A stretch of DNA of 33,278 bases from Bacteroidota bacterium (GTDB lineage Bacteria > Bacteroidota > Bacteroidia > Bacteroidales > Prolixibacteraceae), in contig JAUYMU010000037.1 in the NCBI GenBank assembly GCA_030698405.1, positions 1-33,278 of the forward strand, written 5' to 3'. Of this stretch, positions 25,775 through 33,159 are shown one piece after another. The translations under genes were made by a program, and so were the position numbers. The number at the start of each line of letters is the position of its first letter. Position 1 is the stretch's first letter. The notes under the pieces were generated by a model, which was not told the origin of the DNA, made no database searches, and was given only the letters and a program-made list of their open reading frames with translations.

Positions 25775-26806
25775 TCACGGCTTCAGAATCACCTTCATCA
25801 ATCCGGCTTCTTTGTTGTAAAGGCGGTGAAACCAATCGTTGCCTTCTTCCAAAGGTGCAACTTTGCTGATGAGTTGATCAACTTTTATTTTTCCTGAAGC
25901 AATGAGTTCAAGGCAAAGCGGATATTCCCCGGCAGAAGCGCATGAACCCTGAACTTTTATTTGCCGGGTTACTACTTTTTGTAGCGGAAATCTGACTTCC
26001 GGAGCCAAGTTACCGACCAAAGTAACAGTACCACCTTTTCGGGCGCAATCAACTGCAAGATTGACGGTTGTTTCAATTCCAACCACTTCAAAAACAATGT
26101 CGGCACCACGGTTTTGGGTTTCATTGAGTACCTTTTTGATTAGTTCAGGATCGCTTGATTTTATTGTAAGATCGGCGCCCAATTCACCAGCCAATTTCAG
26201 TTTTTCATCCACCATGTCAGTGGCAATTACTTTTCCGCAACCGGCAGCTTTTAAAGCCTGAATGCAAAGCAAACCGATCATTCCGCAGCCAATTACAACC
26301 GCTGTATCATTTGCCTGAACCGAACTGATTGCAGTTGCATGAACGGCTACCGAAACGGCTTCGATCATCGCTGCCTGTTCGAAACTGATGTTTTCAGGAA
26401 TGGAATATAGGATGTGAGCCGGAACCGCCACAAATTCGGCAAAAGCGCCGTTTTGGCGGTATTCGTCGCACGAAACGCCCAGCACACGCCGGTTGTCGCA
26501 TAAATTGACATCGCCGCGTTTACAGTAAAAACATTCTCCGCACGAAATGGTCGAATCGAAAGTTACACGATCGCCTATTTTCCAGTTCAGTACATTTTCA
26601 CCAAGTCTGGCAATGGTTCCGGAAGCTTCGTGCCCCATGATTACCGGAGGTTGGCGTCGGCCGGTGCTGCTGTCCATTCCGTGCACATCGCTTCCGCAAA
26701 TTCCGCAGGCTTCTACTTTTATCAGTACCCATCCGGGTTTTACCACCGGAATTTCCGTTTCCCGTAAGGTAAATTCGTTGTATTTTTCAAGAACAAGTGA
26801 TTTCAT
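25775..26806 (-). CDS. Zinc-dependent alcohol/polyol dehydrogenase (MDR family)
   Basis: A 343-residue medium-chain dehydrogenase of the sorbitol/threonine dehydrogenase type. Catalytic zinc ligands are Cys37 (CGICGSD), His59-Glu60 (GHEASG), and the structural zinc site is Cys89, Cys92, Cys95 and Cys103. The Rossmann loop GCGMIG is at 173-178, and Asp197 at the end of the second strand favours NAD over NADP. Complete and of normal length. It sits between the symporter gene (63-base gap) and the Gfo/Idh/MocA gene on the same strand, suggesting a role in oxidising an imported sugar, polyol or sugar acid. Names such as galactitol or L-threonine dehydrogenase would be guesses. Confidence 0.9.
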   Translation of the reverse strand: MKSLVLEKYNEFTLRETEIPVVKPGWVLIKVEACGICGSDVHGMDSSTGRRQPPVIMGHEASGTIARLGENVLNWKIGDRVTFDSTISCGECFYCKRGDVNLCDNRRVLGVSCDEYRQNGAFAEFVAVPAHILYSIPENISFEQAAMIEAVSVAVHATAISSVQANDTAVVIGCGMIGLLCIQALKAAGCGKVIATDMVDEKLKLAGELGADLTIKSSDPELIKKVLNETQNRGADIVFEVVGIETTVNLAVDCARKGGTVTLVGNLAPEVRFPLQKVVTRQIKVQGSCASAGEYPLCLELIASGKIKVDQLISKVAPLEEGNDWFHRLYNKEAGLMKVILKP

Positions 26807-26846
26807 TGTTGAATTATTATGAATATTTTTATTTTCTTTCTTTTTA

Positions 26847-26872
26847 CTGGTTACTGAGACTGCGACTGACTA
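26847..26872 (-). repeat. CAGT-rich microrepeat overlapping the symporter stop codon
   Basis: Minus strand TAGTCAGTCGCAGTCTCAG then TAACCAG. The first three bases are the TAG stop of the symporter gene. Sense orientation. Confidence 0.65.
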
Positions 26873-28228
26873 CTTTTCTTTACCTTCTGCTGTTCCTGTT
26901 TCCCTCCCGAAAGGTATAAAAAGTAACAATGCATTCAGAATAAATCCTGAAATCAGCACATATTGGCCTGTTTCAAGGTGGCCAAAAGTCATCATCAGTT
27001 TGCCGGATAAAGCCAAAATGCCGCCTGAAAGCATGGCCGCAATACTGAAACGTTTGTTATATGGTAAATTGAAAAGGGCAGCGATCATCGGTATAATAAA
27101 CGCGCCTGAATAAAAGGAAAGCGCCAGCAAAAGTGACGAAACTATGGAAGTCACCTTCAGGGAAATGAGCATGCTCACTACTCCGACAGCAATAATAAAC
27201 AACTTGGTTTGTAAGAACGACTTCTGATTGTTGATGTCTTTGTGAAACAGTTCGCTCAAAATCATGGAAGTGGTCAATAGGGTAGTGGAGGCTGTTGAAA
27301 GTACTGCTGAAATAAGTGCCGCAACCAGAATTCCGGATGCCCATTCAGGCAAATAAATATTGGCCAGATTTACCAGCGCCGAACTGTTTTGAGCTCCCTG
27401 ATGAAAGGTGGCTGCATACATTCCAACGTAGGAAAGCACAAATGCGAAAGGTATCAGGATTGAGGCAACGATCAAAACACTTCGGAAAGCTGTTTTTGAA
27501 TCTTTGGCGCAAAAAACACGGGAGTAAATATCGGGACCGACTACAAAAGTGCTTGAAAATGTGAGGATCAGAATGAATAAGTCGAAGGGAGAATAATGTG
27601 CATTAAATGGGAAATTATCAGCAAAATCGGGCAATGCAGGAAGCTGATTTGCGGGAATCATGATAGCAGTCAGAATTACTCCTGCCAGAATGAAGAATGC
27701 CTGAAACAAATCGGTTTTCATGATGGAAACCTGACCGCCGATGTAGGTGTAAACGATAAAAATTCCGGCGGTGAGGTAAACGCCATTCGAATATTCAAGG
27801 CCAAAAAAGCTGACCAGGATTTGAGCCCCTGCAATAATCTGTGCTGCCACAATTCCGAGCCAGGCAATGGGAATAATTACAGAAGTGACTTTCCGCGCCG
27901 ATTCTCCGTAATACTGTCCAATCAGTTCAGGCAAAGTGAATTTACCTTTTGCATATACTTTCCTTACAATCGGAAGCAATCCAAACAAGCCCAGACTGGC
28001 GGCCAGAATGTACCATGCCGATGCCCACGACTGATTCTCTGCCAATCCGATCGTTCCGAGAATGGCAGAACCGCCCAAAATGGTGGCAAGCAAACTTCCT
28101 GAAATCTGCCAGATACCTGTTTTTTTTCCTGCAAGAAAATAGTCAACGGGAGTTTTGATTTTTAGGTACGAATAAATTCCGATCAGAAATAGAATTAAAG
28201 CGTAAACAATCAGGATGATGGTCTTCAT
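26870..28228 (-). CDS. Sodium:solute symporter (SSS family)
   Basis: A 452-residue inner-membrane transporter of the SSS family with about twelve or thirteen hydrophobic helices. The first ones hold the family pattern DYFLAGKKTGIWQISGSLLATILGG (key words DYFLAGKK and SLLATILGG, the sodium-binding helix 1 region). Members import sugars, organic acids, proline or similar solutes with sodium. Placed upstream of a zinc dehydrogenase and a Gfo/Idh/MocA enzyme on the same strand, it probably imports the sugar or sugar acid they oxidise. It is the first gene of that operon, 49 bases after hicA, and no obvious separate promoter lies in the gap, so read-through from hicBA is possible. Confidence 0.88.
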   Translation of the reverse strand: MKTIILIVYALILFLIGIYSYLKIKTPVDYFLAGKKTGIWQISGSLLATILGGSAILGTIGLAENQSWASAWYILAASLGLFGLLPIVRKVYAKGKFTLPELIGQYYGESARKVTSVIIPIAWLGIVAAQIIAGAQILVSFFGLEYSNGVYLTAGIFIVYTYIGGQVSIMKTDLFQAFFILAGVILTAIMIPANQLPALPDFADNFPFNAHYSPFDLFILILTFSSTFVVGPDIYSRVFCAKDSKTAFRSVLIVASILIPFAFVLSYVGMYAATFHQGAQNSSALVNLANIYLPEWASGILVAALISAVLSTASTTLLTTSMILSELFHKDINNQKSFLQTKLFIIAVGVVSMLISLKVTSIVSSLLLALSFYSGAFIIPMIAALFNLPYNKRFSIAAMLSGGILALSGKLMMTFGHLETGQYVLISGFILNALLLFIPFGRETGTAEGKEK

Positions 28229-28277
28229 TAAAACGAAGCTTTAGATGGAAACGAAGAATGAAATGAACTGCTATATT

Positions 28278-28499
28278 TTATTCAATAAATTCTTCCGGAG
28301 TAATGTCAATTTCCCTTAATATTTGTCTTGATAATGAGCGGCCTATGTCTTGGTTGCCGTGATGTGGAAGAGTGGTGTAACGTCCATCCGGATGACGATA
28401 GAAAACATGACTACCACTTTGACGTTTTATTTCAAACCCCATTGAGATCAATAATTTCTCAAAAAATTTGACTTTGATAATGGGGATTTTTGTGCTCAT
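28278..28499 (-). CDS. hicA: HicA family mRNA interferase toxin
   Basis: A 73-residue HicA toxin, a small dsRBD-fold ribonuclease that cleaves mRNA. The order is KFFEKLLISMGFEIKRQSGSHVF in essence: an N-terminal helix (FFEKLLISMGF), a strand, then GSHVFYRHPDG with His31 as the expected catalytic histidine, and LSRQILREIDITPEEF at the C-terminus. Length is usual. Its ATG overlaps the antitoxin's TGA in an ATGA junction, so the two are translationally coupled, antitoxin first. This is the reverse of the classical hicAB order but common for this subgroup. Confidence 0.92.
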   Translation of the reverse strand: MSTKIPIIKVKFFEKLLISMGFEIKRQSGSHVFYRHPDGRYTTLPHHGNQDIGRSLSRQILREIDITPEEFIE

Positions 28500-28720
28500 A
28501 CGGCAACCGAAATATTTTGTGTACCAACGAATTTAGGTAATTCCGCTTTTTCTTCATCGGTCATTTCAATTAAACAGAGCCGGATTACCTCCTGAAGATT
28601 GCTGTAAAGCTCGTCTAAAGTCGCAGCTTGTGAATGCGCACCCGGCAAGCCGGGAACAATTCCGATGAATTGATTGATTTCATTGTCCTGGATAATTTCT
28701 GCAGTAAAATTGTATATCAT
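28496..28720 (-). CDS. hicB: HicB family antitoxin, short form
   Basis: A 74-residue HicB antitoxin starting MIYNFTAEII. The core IVPGLPGAHSQAATLDELYSNL and EVIRLCLIE is typical of the partly degraded RNase H-like HicB fold that caps HicA; the protein ends KFVGTQNISVAV. No C-terminal helix-turn-helix or ribbon-helix-helix is present, so it may not bind DNA by itself. An alternative upstream TTG start at 28741 would add seven residues, but it lies inside the predicted -7 promoter box, so the ATG at 28718-28720 is chosen. It is the first gene of the hicBA operon, followed by the symporter operon. Confidence 0.9.
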   Translation of the reverse strand: MIYNFTAEIIQDNEINQFIGIVPGLPGAHSQAATLDELYSNLQEVIRLCLIEMTDEEKAELPKFVGTQNISVAV

Positions 28721-28727
28721 GGCTTTG

Positions 28728-28746
28728 TTGTTTTGAAACAAAAATA
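28728..28746 (-). promoter_or_regulatory. hicBA promoter -7 box with overlapping palindrome
   Basis: Minus strand TATTTTTG (28739-28746) matches the -7 consensus and leaves a leader of about 12 bases. TTGTTT-TG-AAACAA (28728-28741) is an inverted repeat overlapping its edge and the transcript start, a possible operator. Confidence 0.5.
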
Positions 28747-28863
28747 GGGATTAATATTCATTATAAAAAAGAAGAAGTAGATACGCATTTAGAATCTTAC
28801 CCTAACAACTATGGAATTTCTCTTTGTGTTCAAAAACATGGAATCAAAGTTCATTTAAATTTT

Positions 28864-28871
28864 TAAATTTG
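28864..28871 (+). promoter_or_regulatory. -7 promoter box of the DUF1080 operon
   Basis: TAAATTTG, exact consensus, 53 bases before the ATG. No convincing -33 TTG at the right distance. Confidence 0.5.
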
Positions 28872-28924
28872 TTCCGTTATCGCACACGGAAATTTATAAT
28901 CAAAACCATTAACCAAATAATCAC

Positions 28925-30250
28925 ATGAGAAAACTTCAGATTCTAGTTGCTTTCCTAATTATTTTTTCAACCGCTTCGGCAAAAAAGAAGGATGGCTGGG
29001 TTTCGCTTTTCAACGGAAAAGACCTGACAGGCTGGCATCAGCTCAACGGACAAGCCAAATATCATGTCGAAAAGGGTGAAATTGTTGGAACAACAGTCTC
29101 CAATACTCCCAATTCGTTCCTTGCCACCGATAAAGATTACGGTGATTTTATACTCGAACTCGATCTGCTGGTTACCGATAACATGAATTCCGGTATTCAG
29201 TTCCGTAGTATCAGTAAACCCGACATCAAGGACGGTCGTGTTCATGGCTACCAGTGCGAAGTCGATCCTTCGGCGCGTGCATGGAGTGGTGGTATTTACG
29301 ATGAAGCTCGTCGCGGATGGCTTTATACCAATGAGTTGAATACTGCTGCCAAATCAGCCTTTAAAATGGGTGAGTGGAACCATTACCGGATCGAATGCGT
29401 TGGCAGCAGCATCCGCACATGGTTAAACGGTGTTCCGGTAGCCTACGTGCTCGACGACATGACCCCAAGCGGTTTGATTGCACTTCAGGTACATTCAATC
29501 GGAAAAGATGTTGAACCCGGCAAACAAATTCGCTGGAAGAATGTCAGAATCAAAACTTCAGGATTAAAAGCGACTGAAACACCCGATGTATTTGTGGTGA
29601 ATTTATTACCAAATACTTTGAGTTCAGCCGAAAAGCAACAGGGCTGGAAGATGCTTTTCGACGGTAAAACTACCAATGGCTGGAAAGCTGCCGGTCAGGA
29701 TAAATTTCCTTCGGAAGGCTGGAAAGTGGAAGATGGAACAATGATGGCTGTTGCTAAAGTTAAAGGCACTGACATCGTTACTGATGAAAAATTCTCAGTT
29801 TTTGAATTTCAATTTGAATTTAATTTTGCTGAAGGCGCCAACAGTGGTGTGAAATATTTTACCGGAAATGGTGGTCCATCTATTGGTCTGGAATATCAGG
29901 TGCTCGACGATAAAAAACATCCGGATGCCAAAATGGGTGTTGTTGGAAACCGCACCATGTCTTCACTTTACGATCTGATTCCGGCTGACAAACAGGATAG
30001 GTTTACCAAACCCGCCGGCGAGTGGAACATTGGACGCATTGTTGTTTATCCTGACAATCGTATTGAGCATTGGCTAAACGGTGTTAAAGTTGTCGAATAT
30101 GTTCGCGGGTCAAACATTTACAAAGCGTTGGTCGCCAGAAGTAAATATGCTGAATTCGAAAATTTCGGAATGATCAAGGAAGCACCGATTATGCTTCAGT
30201 ATCATCAGGATCAGGTAAAATTCAGAAGCTTAAAAATCAGAAACCTTTAA
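28925..30250 (+). CDS. Double DUF1080 protein (3-keto-disaccharide hydrolase-like)
   Basis: A 441-residue exported protein with a signal peptide (about 1-19, ending STASA) and two tandem DUF1080 domains. The first begins WVSLFNGKDLTGWHQL (about 25-40), the second WKMLFDGKTTNGWKAA (about 241-256), and each is a concanavalin-like beta-sandwich that continues to a hallmark end (KNVRI in the first, FRSLKIRNL in the second). DUF1080 proteins include hydrolases or lyases that cleave glycosides already oxidised at carbon 3. The Tat-exported Gfo/Idh/MocA gene follows after 20 bases, so the two are likely cotranscribed and could act in succession outside the cytoplasm. Substrate unknown. Confidence 0.9.
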   Translation: MRKLQILVAFLIIFSTASAKKKDGWVSLFNGKDLTGWHQLNGQAKYHVEKGEIVGTTVSNTPNSFLATDKDYGDFILELDLLVTDNMNSGIQFRSISKPDIKDGRVHGYQCEVDPSARAWSGGIYDEARRGWLYTNELNTAAKSAFKMGEWNHYRIECVGSSIRTWLNGVPVAYVLDDMTPSGLIALQVHSIGKDVEPGKQIRWKNVRIKTSGLKATETPDVFVVNLLPNTLSSAEKQQGWKMLFDGKTTNGWKAAGQDKFPSEGWKVEDGTMMAVAKVKGTDIVTDEKFSVFEFQFEFNFAEGANSGVKYFTGNGGPSIGLEYQVLDDKKHPDAKMGVVGNRTMSSLYDLIPADKQDRFTKPAGEWNIGRIVVYPDNRIEHWLNGVKVVEYVRGSNIYKALVARSKYAEFENFGMIKEAPIMLQYHQDQVKFRSLKIRNL

Positions 30251-30270
30251 TACACCAAAATCAATAAATC

Positions 30271-31620
30271 ATGGGATCAAATAGAAGGGAATTTATTCGC
30301 AATGTGGCGGTTGGAGCTGCCGGTATAACTATTGGAGGAATGGCCACTGGCTTTAGCGCAAAAAGTTATACGCGCATTGTTGGAGCCAACGATCGTTTGA
30401 ATGTTGCGCTGATGGGTTGCGGCCGCAGGGTTGGTGCTTATTATGCAGCGCTTCAGGATAAAAAGAACAATGTTGATGTGGCTTACATTTGCGACGTGAT
30501 GAAAAAGCAGCGCGATAAAGTGGGTAAAGACCTGAACGGTAAAGTTTCAGGAAAAGCTGCACTGGTAAACGATATTCGCGAAATTTGGAATGACCAGAGT
30601 GTTGATGCAATCTTCAACGCAACTCCTGACCACTGGCATGCTCCGGGTACCTGGCTGGCTATGCAGGCCGGCAAACATGTTTATATTGAAAAACCATGCA
30701 GTCACAATCCGCGCGAAGGTGAATTGCTGGTAGCTTTTACCAAAAAATACGGTAAAGTAGTTCAGATGGGTAATCAGCAACGATCGTCAAAAGAAACGCA
30801 GGAAATTATTTCTGAAATTCACAAAGGAGCGATTGGAGATGTTTACAAAGCTGTTGCATTTTATGCCAATACCCGCGGTGAATGTCCGGTGCCGGTAAAA
30901 GCTCCTGTTCCTGAAGGTCTGGACTGGGAACTTTTTCAGGGACCAGCGCCGCGCCGCGAATACATGCACGACATCTGGGATTACAACTGGCATTGGTACG
31001 GTTGGAACTGGGGAACTGCTGAAACCGGCAACAATGCCACTCACGAGCTGGACATTGCACGCTGGGCGTTGCAGGTGAAATATCCGAATCATGTGGATGT
31101 TGAAGCTGCCAAACGGCATTTTCTGAACGATGGCTGGGAAATGTACGACACGATGGATGCAACTTTCCGTTTCCCCGGAAATAAAATCATTAAATGGGAT
31201 GGTAAAAGTCGCAACGGGCACAAAACTTACGGATCGGACCGCGGAACAATTATTTATGGAAGCGAAGGTTCTGTTTTTGTAAATCGTGAAGGTTACACGC
31301 TTTTCGACAGAAGCGGCAAAAAAGTGAAAGACAGCAAATCGTCGGGAAGCGAAGCCGGAACTGCACTTGGCGGCGGCGGCGACATGACTGACGAACACGT
31401 GGTTAACTTTTTCAATGTGATTCGTGGTACAGAAACCAAGCTCAATTCGCCGATTGAAGAGGGCGCTGTTACTCAAATGTTGACACATTATGCCAATATT
31501 TCGTCGCGCATCAACAAGTCATTCAAGGTTAATACCGAAACCGGTCGTATTTTGGATAAAGCTGGCATGAAACTTTGGGACCGCGAATACCACAAAGGCT
31601 GGGAACCACCAAAACTTTAA
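30271..31620 (+). CDS. Tat-exported Gfo/Idh/MocA family oxidoreductase
   Basis: A 449-residue oxidoreductase with a twin-arginine signal (NRREFIRNVAVGAAGITIGG). The Rossmann region has ALMGCGRRVGAYY (46-58), then NATPDHWHA (116-124) and the conserved YIEKPCSHN (138-146). The later GNNATHELDIARW supplies the expected His/Asp pair of the active site. Such exported enzymes keep a tightly bound NAD(P) and can swap hydride between sugars, including at carbon 3 of glycosides. It is 20 bases after the double DUF1080 gene, and a strong terminator with 11 T follows. The cofactor and substrate are inferred from family only. Confidence 0.92.
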   Translation: MGSNRREFIRNVAVGAAGITIGGMATGFSAKSYTRIVGANDRLNVALMGCGRRVGAYYAALQDKKNNVDVAYICDVMKKQRDKVGKDLNGKVSGKAALVNDIREIWNDQSVDAIFNATPDHWHAPGTWLAMQAGKHVYIEKPCSHNPREGELLVAFTKKYGKVVQMGNQQRSSKETQEIISEIHKGAIGDVYKAVAFYANTRGECPVPVKAPVPEGLDWELFQGPAPRREYMHDIWDYNWHWYGWNWGTAETGNNATHELDIARWALQVKYPNHVDVEAAKRHFLNDGWEMYDTMDATFRFPGNKIIKWDGKSRNGHKTYGSDRGTIIYGSEGSVFVNREGYTLFDRSGKKVKDSKSSGSEAGTALGGGGDMTDEHVVNFFNVIRGTETKLNSPIEEGAVTQMLTHYANISSRINKSFKVNTETGRILDKAGMKLWDREYHKGWEPPKL

Positions 31621-31630
31621 CAGGAAAGTA

Positions 31631-31655
31631 TTCAGTAATCAGTCGCAGTGGTCAG
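31631..31655 (+). repeat. CAGT-rich 3' microrepeat after the Tat oxidoreductase
   Basis: TTCAGTAATCAGTCGCAG followed by TGGTCAG, ten bases after the stop codon, in sense orientation. It shares CAGTCGCAGTGGTCAG exactly with the repeat at 25736-25761. Confidence 0.7.
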
Positions 31656-31705
31656 GAAAAATTTACAGTTTGTCAAATGGGCTGACAATTATAGTTTATT
31701 CACCA

Positions 31706-31784
31706 CAGATTACTCAGATTATCACAGATTGTAGAATTTATTTTAAATAGTCTGTGAAAATCTGAGTAATCAGTTTTTTTTTTT
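31706..31784 (+). terminator. Intrinsic terminator after the DUF1080/Gfo-Idh operon
   Basis: Two 23-base arms (31706-31728 and 31751-31773) pair at 21 positions, loop 22 bases, followed by eleven T (31774-31784). The left arm contains repeated ACAGATT/CAGATT words (CAGATTACTCAGATTATC), resembling a dispersed repeat family. Confidence 0.85.
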
Positions 31785-31863
31785 GTTCTATACTATATGC
31801 TTTGGGTATTTTAGCTTTGTGCGGAGTAGCCTCTTTTCATTGACACAGGAATTTTCATTTTTT

Positions 31864-32015
31864 AAAACCTTATTTGTCAAGGGAACCTTAGTAGTAATGG
31901 TTCGTGAATGTGAATTTGACCTTATTACCTTATTGATCCACAAATGAATAAATAAGGTTAAAAACAAGGGGAATTATGCATACTACTAAGGTTGTTTAAA
32001 TAGAAATAAGGTTTT
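31864..32015. repeat. Nested inverted repeat, MITE-like
   Basis: Outer arms AAAACCTTATTT (31864-31875) and its complement (32004-32015); inner arms AACCTTAGTAGTA (31884-31896) and its complement (31981-31993); a central pair ACCTTATT (31927-31934) and AATAAGGT (31951-31958), with a second ACCTTATT directly before. All pairings are perfect. No transposase and no clear target duplication is seen. Confidence 0.7.
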
Positions 32016-32111
32016 TCTTAGCAAAGAATTTCCTTCATTTGAAATTTATTTTGCCAGTAAAAATTCTTAGCCGCACCAAACGTTATAGAGCCCTTTTTTC
32101 TTTTACGTTTT

Positions 32112-32145
32112 TTTGTAGGTTTATCAATCCTTCTGACTATTTTCG
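32112..32145 (+). promoter_or_regulatory. Promoter of the DUF6807 gene
   Basis: TTTG (32112-32115), 22 bases, then TATTTTCG (32138-32145), one mismatch from TAnnTTTG. Leader about 20 bases. Confidence 0.45.
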
Positions 32146-32172
32146 TGTGTCTGAAAAACTAAATCTATCAAA

Positions 32173-33078
32173 ATGCTAAAAGTGGTGCCTTTTTTTCTCC
32201 TGACATGCCTGTCGTTTGTCGGAAAATCTCAAATTAACATGGTGGTAAAAGAAGACGGTTTTCTTTTTCTGGAAGGAAAAGACAGCCTGCTTTTTTATCA
32301 GAAAAGTCCGAAAGACATGGACGGAAAGTACAGTCGATGCAATTACATTCATCCACTTTACGGCGCTGACAATTCAAGGTTAACCGAAGATTTTCCGGCT
32401 GATCACCTTCATCACCGCGGAGTTTTCTGGGCATGGCACCAGATTTTAATTGACAACAAATCTGTTTCGGATGGCTGGGAATTGAAGAATTTTCGGCAAA
32501 AAAATACCGATATCGAATTTCGCCTGCAAAAGGGAATTGGTCACCTAACTGCCACTGTTGACTGGATATCTCCATTGTGGAAATACGGTTCAGAACCCTA
32601 CCTTCAGGAGCAAACAACCATTACAATGTACCCTAAAACAGGCAGCTACAGACGCATTGATTTCGAAATAAAACTGAAAGCCCTGACTGATCACTTACGT
32701 ATCGGAGGTTCGGACGACGAAAAGGGCTACAGTGGCTTTTCAATCCGGTTAAAATTGCCGGAAGATGTAAGTTTTTCAGGAGAAAACGGTTTGGTTAAAC
32801 CAACCAATGCCGCCATTACCGCTGGAAATACAATGAAAATTGATGGTTCATTCCTGAAAGGTGGGAAAAAGGGTGGGGTAGTCATTCTCAGTAATCCACA
32901 GAATCCGGATCCATCTGATAGTTGGATTATTCGTAGCAAAGCCAGTATGCAAAATGCTGCTTATCCGGGGCGGCAACCAGTTGCCATTCCTTTTGACAAG
33001 CCGCTGGTGCTAAAATATTCGCTGCTTGTATTTCATGGAGAAATGAGTGAAAAGAAGATTAAAAAAGCAGTGAAATAG
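32173..33078 (+). CDS. DUF6807/PmoA-family secreted protein
   Basis: A 301-residue exported protein with a signal peptide (about 1-19, ending FVGKS). The mature part is beta-rich and has the family hallmark DFPADHLHHRGVFWAWHQ (73-90), whose clustered histidines could form a metal or active site. Further conserved words are YSGFSIRL and LVKPTNAAI. The name PmoA is historical for this Bacteroidota family and does not mean methane oxidation. Members are often near Gfo/Idh/MocA oxidoreductases and DUF1080 proteins, as here, so a role in the same carbohydrate pathway is likely but unproven. It has its own promoter after the 552-base gap. Confidence 0.85.
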   Translation: MLKVVPFFLLTCLSFVGKSQINMVVKEDGFLFLEGKDSLLFYQKSPKDMDGKYSRCNYIHPLYGADNSRLTEDFPADHLHHRGVFWAWHQILIDNKSVSDGWELKNFRQKNTDIEFRLQKGIGHLTATVDWISPLWKYGSEPYLQEQTTITMYPKTGSYRRIDFEIKLKALTDHLRIGGSDDEKGYSGFSIRLKLPEDVSFSGENGLVKPTNAAITAGNTMKIDGSFLKGGKKGGVVILSNPQNPDPSDSWIIRSKASMQNAAYPGRQPVAIPFDKPLVLKYSLLVFHGEMSEKKIKKAVK

Positions 33079-33079
33079 T

Positions 33080-33103
33080 TTTCAGTGTTCGGCCACAGTT
33101 GTC
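33080..33103 (+). repeat. Degenerate CAGT-type microrepeat after the DUF6807 gene
   Basis: TTTCAGTGTTCGGCCACAG then TTGTC, directly after the TAG stop. The most degenerate member of the family. Confidence 0.45.
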
Positions 33104-33159
33104 AAAAAGTAATCCACTTGTTTGTCAATTAACCAATTAACTCTTATGTAACTTGTTTT

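Larger units (their letters stand above)
31621..32172. other. Long intergenic region with several inverted repeats
   Basis: A 552-base gap without a credible gene. It contains, in order: a CAGT-type microrepeat (31631-31655), a T-run terminator hairpin (31706-31784), a stretch with nothing recognisable (31785-31863), a nested inverted repeat (31864-32015), and the promoter of the DUF6807 gene at its right end. Confidence 0.75.

Noticed and set aside
28496-28741. Longer hicB starting at a TTG seven codons upstream
   Set aside because: The TTG falls in the predicted -7 box, so it would not be on the transcript; the ATG at 28720 also fits the usual N-terminus.
30787-31488. A 233-codon open frame on the minus strand inside the Tat oxidoreductase gene
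   Set aside because: It lies wholly antisense to a well-supported gene with intact family motifs, has no promoter or start signal, and its translation resembles no family.
31897-31947. A 16-codon open frame starting with ATG inside the nested inverted repeat
   Set aside because: Too short, no ribosome-binding site or conserved neighbour context; its position is explained by the inverted repeat.
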